DNA of 64,000 bases, taken from contig NZ_CP114778.1 of assembly GCF_027359395.1 (NCBI RefSeq), positions 1,364,001 through 1,428,000 on the forward strand, read 5' to 3'. The stretch's first letter is position 1; each line of letters begins with the position of its first letter. The stretch comes from Prochlorococcus marinus str. MIT 1013 (GTDB taxonomy: Bacteria > Cyanobacteriota > Cyanobacteriia > PCC-6307 > Cyanobiaceae). Position numbers and translations under genes: made by a program. Of the stretch, positions 61,785 to 64,000 are shown in pieces. Below the pieces are notes generated by a model. The model ran no database searches, was not told the DNA's origin, and worked only from the letters and a program-made list of their open reading frames with translations.

Positions 61785-62036
61785 ATGACTTATTTTACTT
61801 GGAAAGAAGAAGGATTAACTAAAGACTGTGAAACTCTAGATTCTATGGCGGCTCGATTTGAAGAGTCTGCAAGACTTATGAGAACAATGTCAACAGAGGG
61901 TTTTAAATTAGAAAATAGAAATAAACGTCAAATAATCACTCATATAGACTCAAAGATTTTCAATGATTGGGGTTTTATAAGTGAAGAGCCACCATATCAA
62001 CAACTTACATTAATACTTGAAGAAGAAATAAAGTAA
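61785..62036 (+). CDS. Small hypothetical protein
   Basis: An 83-residue protein, MTYFTWKEEGLTKDCETLDS onward. The first half is a long charged helix (MAARFEESARLMRTMSTEGF), then a short basic stretch and an acidic tail (QLTLILEEEIK). 17 bp after mraY. It looks like a conserved picocyanobacterial small protein, with no known domain. Confidence 0.7.
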   Translation: MTYFTWKEEGLTKDCETLDSMAARFEESARLMRTMSTEGFKLENRNKRQIITHIDSKIFNDWGFISEEPPYQQLTLILEEEIK

Positions 62037-62080
62037 TCAATTGAATTTTTGAAGTACAACAAGTAAGGAAAATTTAAATA

Positions 62081-64000
62081 TTAATTACTTTTAAAAAGTC
62101 GAAAATGCTTTAAACCATCAACAACTCCCTCTTGAGCATCAGAAAAGAAAACCCTTTGTTGGGATCTTAATCCATCTAATGATGAATCATGATCAAAAGG
62201 AATAACACTATTAGTCAATCCCTTGATTAACTCTGCATCACCTTGTTTACTCGCAACAATAAAAACTTTTTCTAGAGATAAACCCCAACGTAAAGTCAAA
62301 AATCTAATAGCTTCTGCTCTTGATGCTCGCAAAGGAACAATATCCAAGTACCAATGACATTTCAGATGTGGAGATGCCGCAAGTCCAGACTGCCTTAATC
62401 TTTTACGAACTAAAGGTAAAATGGCATCACTAGGTTCTTTCAATAAATAGCTAATCTTAAAAATACCTTGCTGATCTGTTGATTGAAGCTCTAAATAATC
62501 TTTTAAATCAAACAAAACTTTTTCTACCCCTGTTCGATTCCAATCAACGCTTATGGAATCTTGCCAAAAAATATCCGATTTATTTTCATCAGCATAATAA
62601 ATTTCTGTACCAGCTTGGCATATCCAAACTGCTGGTGTAGGTAATTGTGTTTCTGGATATCTTTGCCGAGCAGCTTTAACTGATCTTCCAGTTAATATTC
62701 CTAACTTAATATCAAGGTCAAATGAATGTTTTTTTAACTGATTTCTCAACTTTGATGAGGCTTGGGGTTGCTCAAGATAGTTATCTAAATCAAGAAGTAA
62801 TAATTTCTTACCAATAGGGCTTGTGTCCTTAGCATTCCCCAATGTCCAGTGTCGAGGTGCAAGAAATTTCAAACGCTTCTGCATCAATGCAATGTAATTA
62901 CAAATATGAGCGTCCCAACTGAAGTGCCTGCTTACTCCCTCAATTCCATTGTTACTCCACGTTTTCCATAAAGAAGGGTTTGAACCAGCAGTCTCTAAAC
63001 CATCTCGTAACGCTTCTAAGTCAGTTACATCAACGAGTAGTCCATTTTCACAACGAGACAGAATATCCCTTGGGCCACCATCATCAGTAGCTACCATAGG
63101 CAATCCACATGAAGCAGCTTCCAATAATGTTAAACCGAATGGCTCAGTTAAAGCAGGGTTAACAAATAGTCCCTTTTTATGGGCAACCCAACGATAAATT
63201 AAGGGGATTTGGTCTCTTTTATGTTGTTTGGGATAAGCAACTTTTCCGTATAAATTATATTTATCAACCAATTCAAAAACCTGCTGAAATACTTCTCTTT
63301 GTTGTTTATCAAGCTGACGTGAATCATCTCGACTACCTAAAATTAAAATAAGATTATGTCTTTGCTGCAAAATTGGCGAACGTCCATAAGTCTCAATCAA
63401 AGCAGGAATATTTTTTCTCCTTACTGCTCTTGATATAGCTAAGAGAGGAGGAAGATTTATATCTCTCAAAAAAGGTTTAAAAAGTTTGTGTAATTCTTTT
63501 TCTTCTTCCTTCAAATTAGAATCTATTGAATGAAAACGATTTAAATCAACACCAGGTGGAATTATTTCTACGTTCTTTGAACTAAATCGCCCATAACGCG
63601 CGTACTGTTCAACTGATTCCTGCTTAGTACTTGTTATAAGTAAGTTTGAATGCGCTAAAGCCAATTCTTCTGCATCTATTCTTTTACTAATTGAATAAGT
63701 TTGCTCTATTTGATCATGATCTATACCAGCAGCCAATAATCTTCTAAGTTTTTCCCGGCCTAGTGAGTGACCAGTAAAAACCAATGGCAATCCTAATCTT
63801 CTACTTACCAATGCGCCAACATATCCAGCATCTGCATAATGAGCATGAATCCAATCAGGAAAATTATTTTCTTTCTGTAATCTTTGAACTATTTGATCGG
63901 CTAAATCATCTAAATAAGGCCACAATAATTCTTTCCTAATATAACGCTTAGGACCAAAAGATAACCGAATAATTTCCGCACTATTTGATATCTTTTCAAC
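62081..64000 (-). CDS. sps: Sucrose-phosphate synthase with phosphatase-like C-terminal domain (5' end off the window)
   Basis: Makes sucrose-6-phosphate from UDP-glucose and fructose-6-phosphate, giving sucrose as compatible solute. The frame is open to base 64000 on the minus strand; before the first Met-type codon in view the translation reads SFGPKRYIRKELLWPYLDDL, the SPS glucose-phosphate loop, so the gene begins outside. FGLTLLEAASCGLPMVATDDGGPRDI holds the EX7E motif. From about residue 372 of the visible part (KLLLLDLDNYLEQ) a HAD phosphatase-like domain follows; its motif is DLDNY, with the usual Thr replaced, so phosphatase activity is uncertain. Confidence 0.93.
   Translation of the reverse strand, partial: VEKISNSAEIIRLSFGPKRYIRKELLWPYLDDLADQIVQRLQKENNFPDWIHAHYADAGYVGALVSRRLGLPLVFTGHSLGREKLRRLLAAGIDHDQIEQTYSISKRIDAEELALAHSNLLITSTKQESVEQYARYGRFSSKNVEIIPPGVDLNRFHSIDSNLKEEEKELHKLFKPFLRDINLPPLLAISRAVRRKNIPALIETYGRSPILQQRHNLILILGSRDDSRQLDKQQREVFQQVFELVDKYNLYGKVAYPKQHKRDQIPLIYRWVAHKKGLFVNPALTEPFGLTLLEAASCGLPMVATDDGGPRDILSRCENGLLVDVTDLEALRDGLETAGSNPSLWKTWSNNGIEGVSRHFSWDAHICNYIALMQKRLKFLAPRHWTLGNAKDTSPIGKKLLLLDLDNYLEQPQASSKLRNQLKKHSFDLDIKLGILTGRSVKAARQRYPETQLPTPAVWICQAGTEIYYADENKSDIFWQDSISVDWNRTGVEKVLFDLKDYLELQSTDQQGIFKISYLLKEPSDAILPLVRKRLRQSGLAASPHLKCHWYLDIVPLRASRAEAIRFLTLRWGLSLEKVFIVASKQGDAELIKGLTNSVIPFDHDSSLDGLRSQQRVFFSDAQEGVVDGLKHFRLFKSN

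Overview
The window is AT-rich (roughly one third G+C by eye), with mostly single-copy genes, short spacers and many 4-bp ATGA overlaps. The gene set is that of a small-genome marine picocyanobacterium: sulfolipid synthesis (sqdB, sqdX), an acyl-lipid desaturase, Tic20, DUF3134, a phytol-kinase-like protein and the C-terminal half of sucrose-phosphate synthase. A nitrite-assimilation cluster (nirA plus a FocA-type transporter) without nitrate reductase points to Prochlorococcus of a low-light, NATL-like clade. The clade assignment is inference from gene content. I see no prophage, IS element, CRISPR array or rRNA operon. The one RNA gene is a tRNA-Val.

Layout. 1-2213: sulfolipid genes (sqdB cut by the window start, sqdX) and a small hypothetical. 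2339-7792: minus-strand run of a methionine gamma-lyase-family enzyme, gcvH and gcvP, preceded by an HTH-like gene. 7793-7871: a divergent promoter filled by two abutting palindromes, then desC. 8843-13374: rplI, dnaB, mnmG and a chorismate-lyase-like gene. 13381-22110: ligA, valS, a TVP38 membrane protein, an SprT-like protease, several hypotheticals, a 52-codon ORF overlapping the TVP38 gene, an A-type Fe-S-like protein and tRNA-Val. 22252-25072: mazG, speE, a frameshifted speB and a Cys-cluster small protein. 25203-33517: gcvT, aspS, pyrG, queE, queC, pabB, pabC.

33540-40180 is the most distinctive part. A minus-strand siroheme pair (CbiX-like chelatase, cobA) is divergent from nirA. Two perfect NtcA boxes lie between them. 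nirA and the nitrite/formate transporter are separated by a 203-bp tandem duplication that creates a small chimeric ORF joining a transporter N-terminus to the NirA tail. A 16-bp perfect-stem terminator closes the unit. A HEAT-repeat protein and a TrpD2-like protein follow. Together these genes would import nitrite, reduce it to ammonium and make the siroheme needed for that step, under nitrogen control.

40202-64000: a GNAT acetyltransferase, an MFS exporter, ppk, a group 2 sigma factor, a phytol-kinase-like gene, DAHP synthase, acnB, a ClC channel/antiporter, an O-antigen-ligase-like protein, purU, a ThiO/DadA-like oxidase, dnaK, aroE, tic20, rpsF, argG, two small membrane proteins, a DUF3134 gene, mraY, a hypothetical, and sucrose-phosphate synthase running off the right edge.

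I found no clearly new defence or mobile system. The best leads are the nirA-focA duplication with its chimeric ORF, the double NtcA promoter, the double palindrome upstream of desC, and the speB frameshift.
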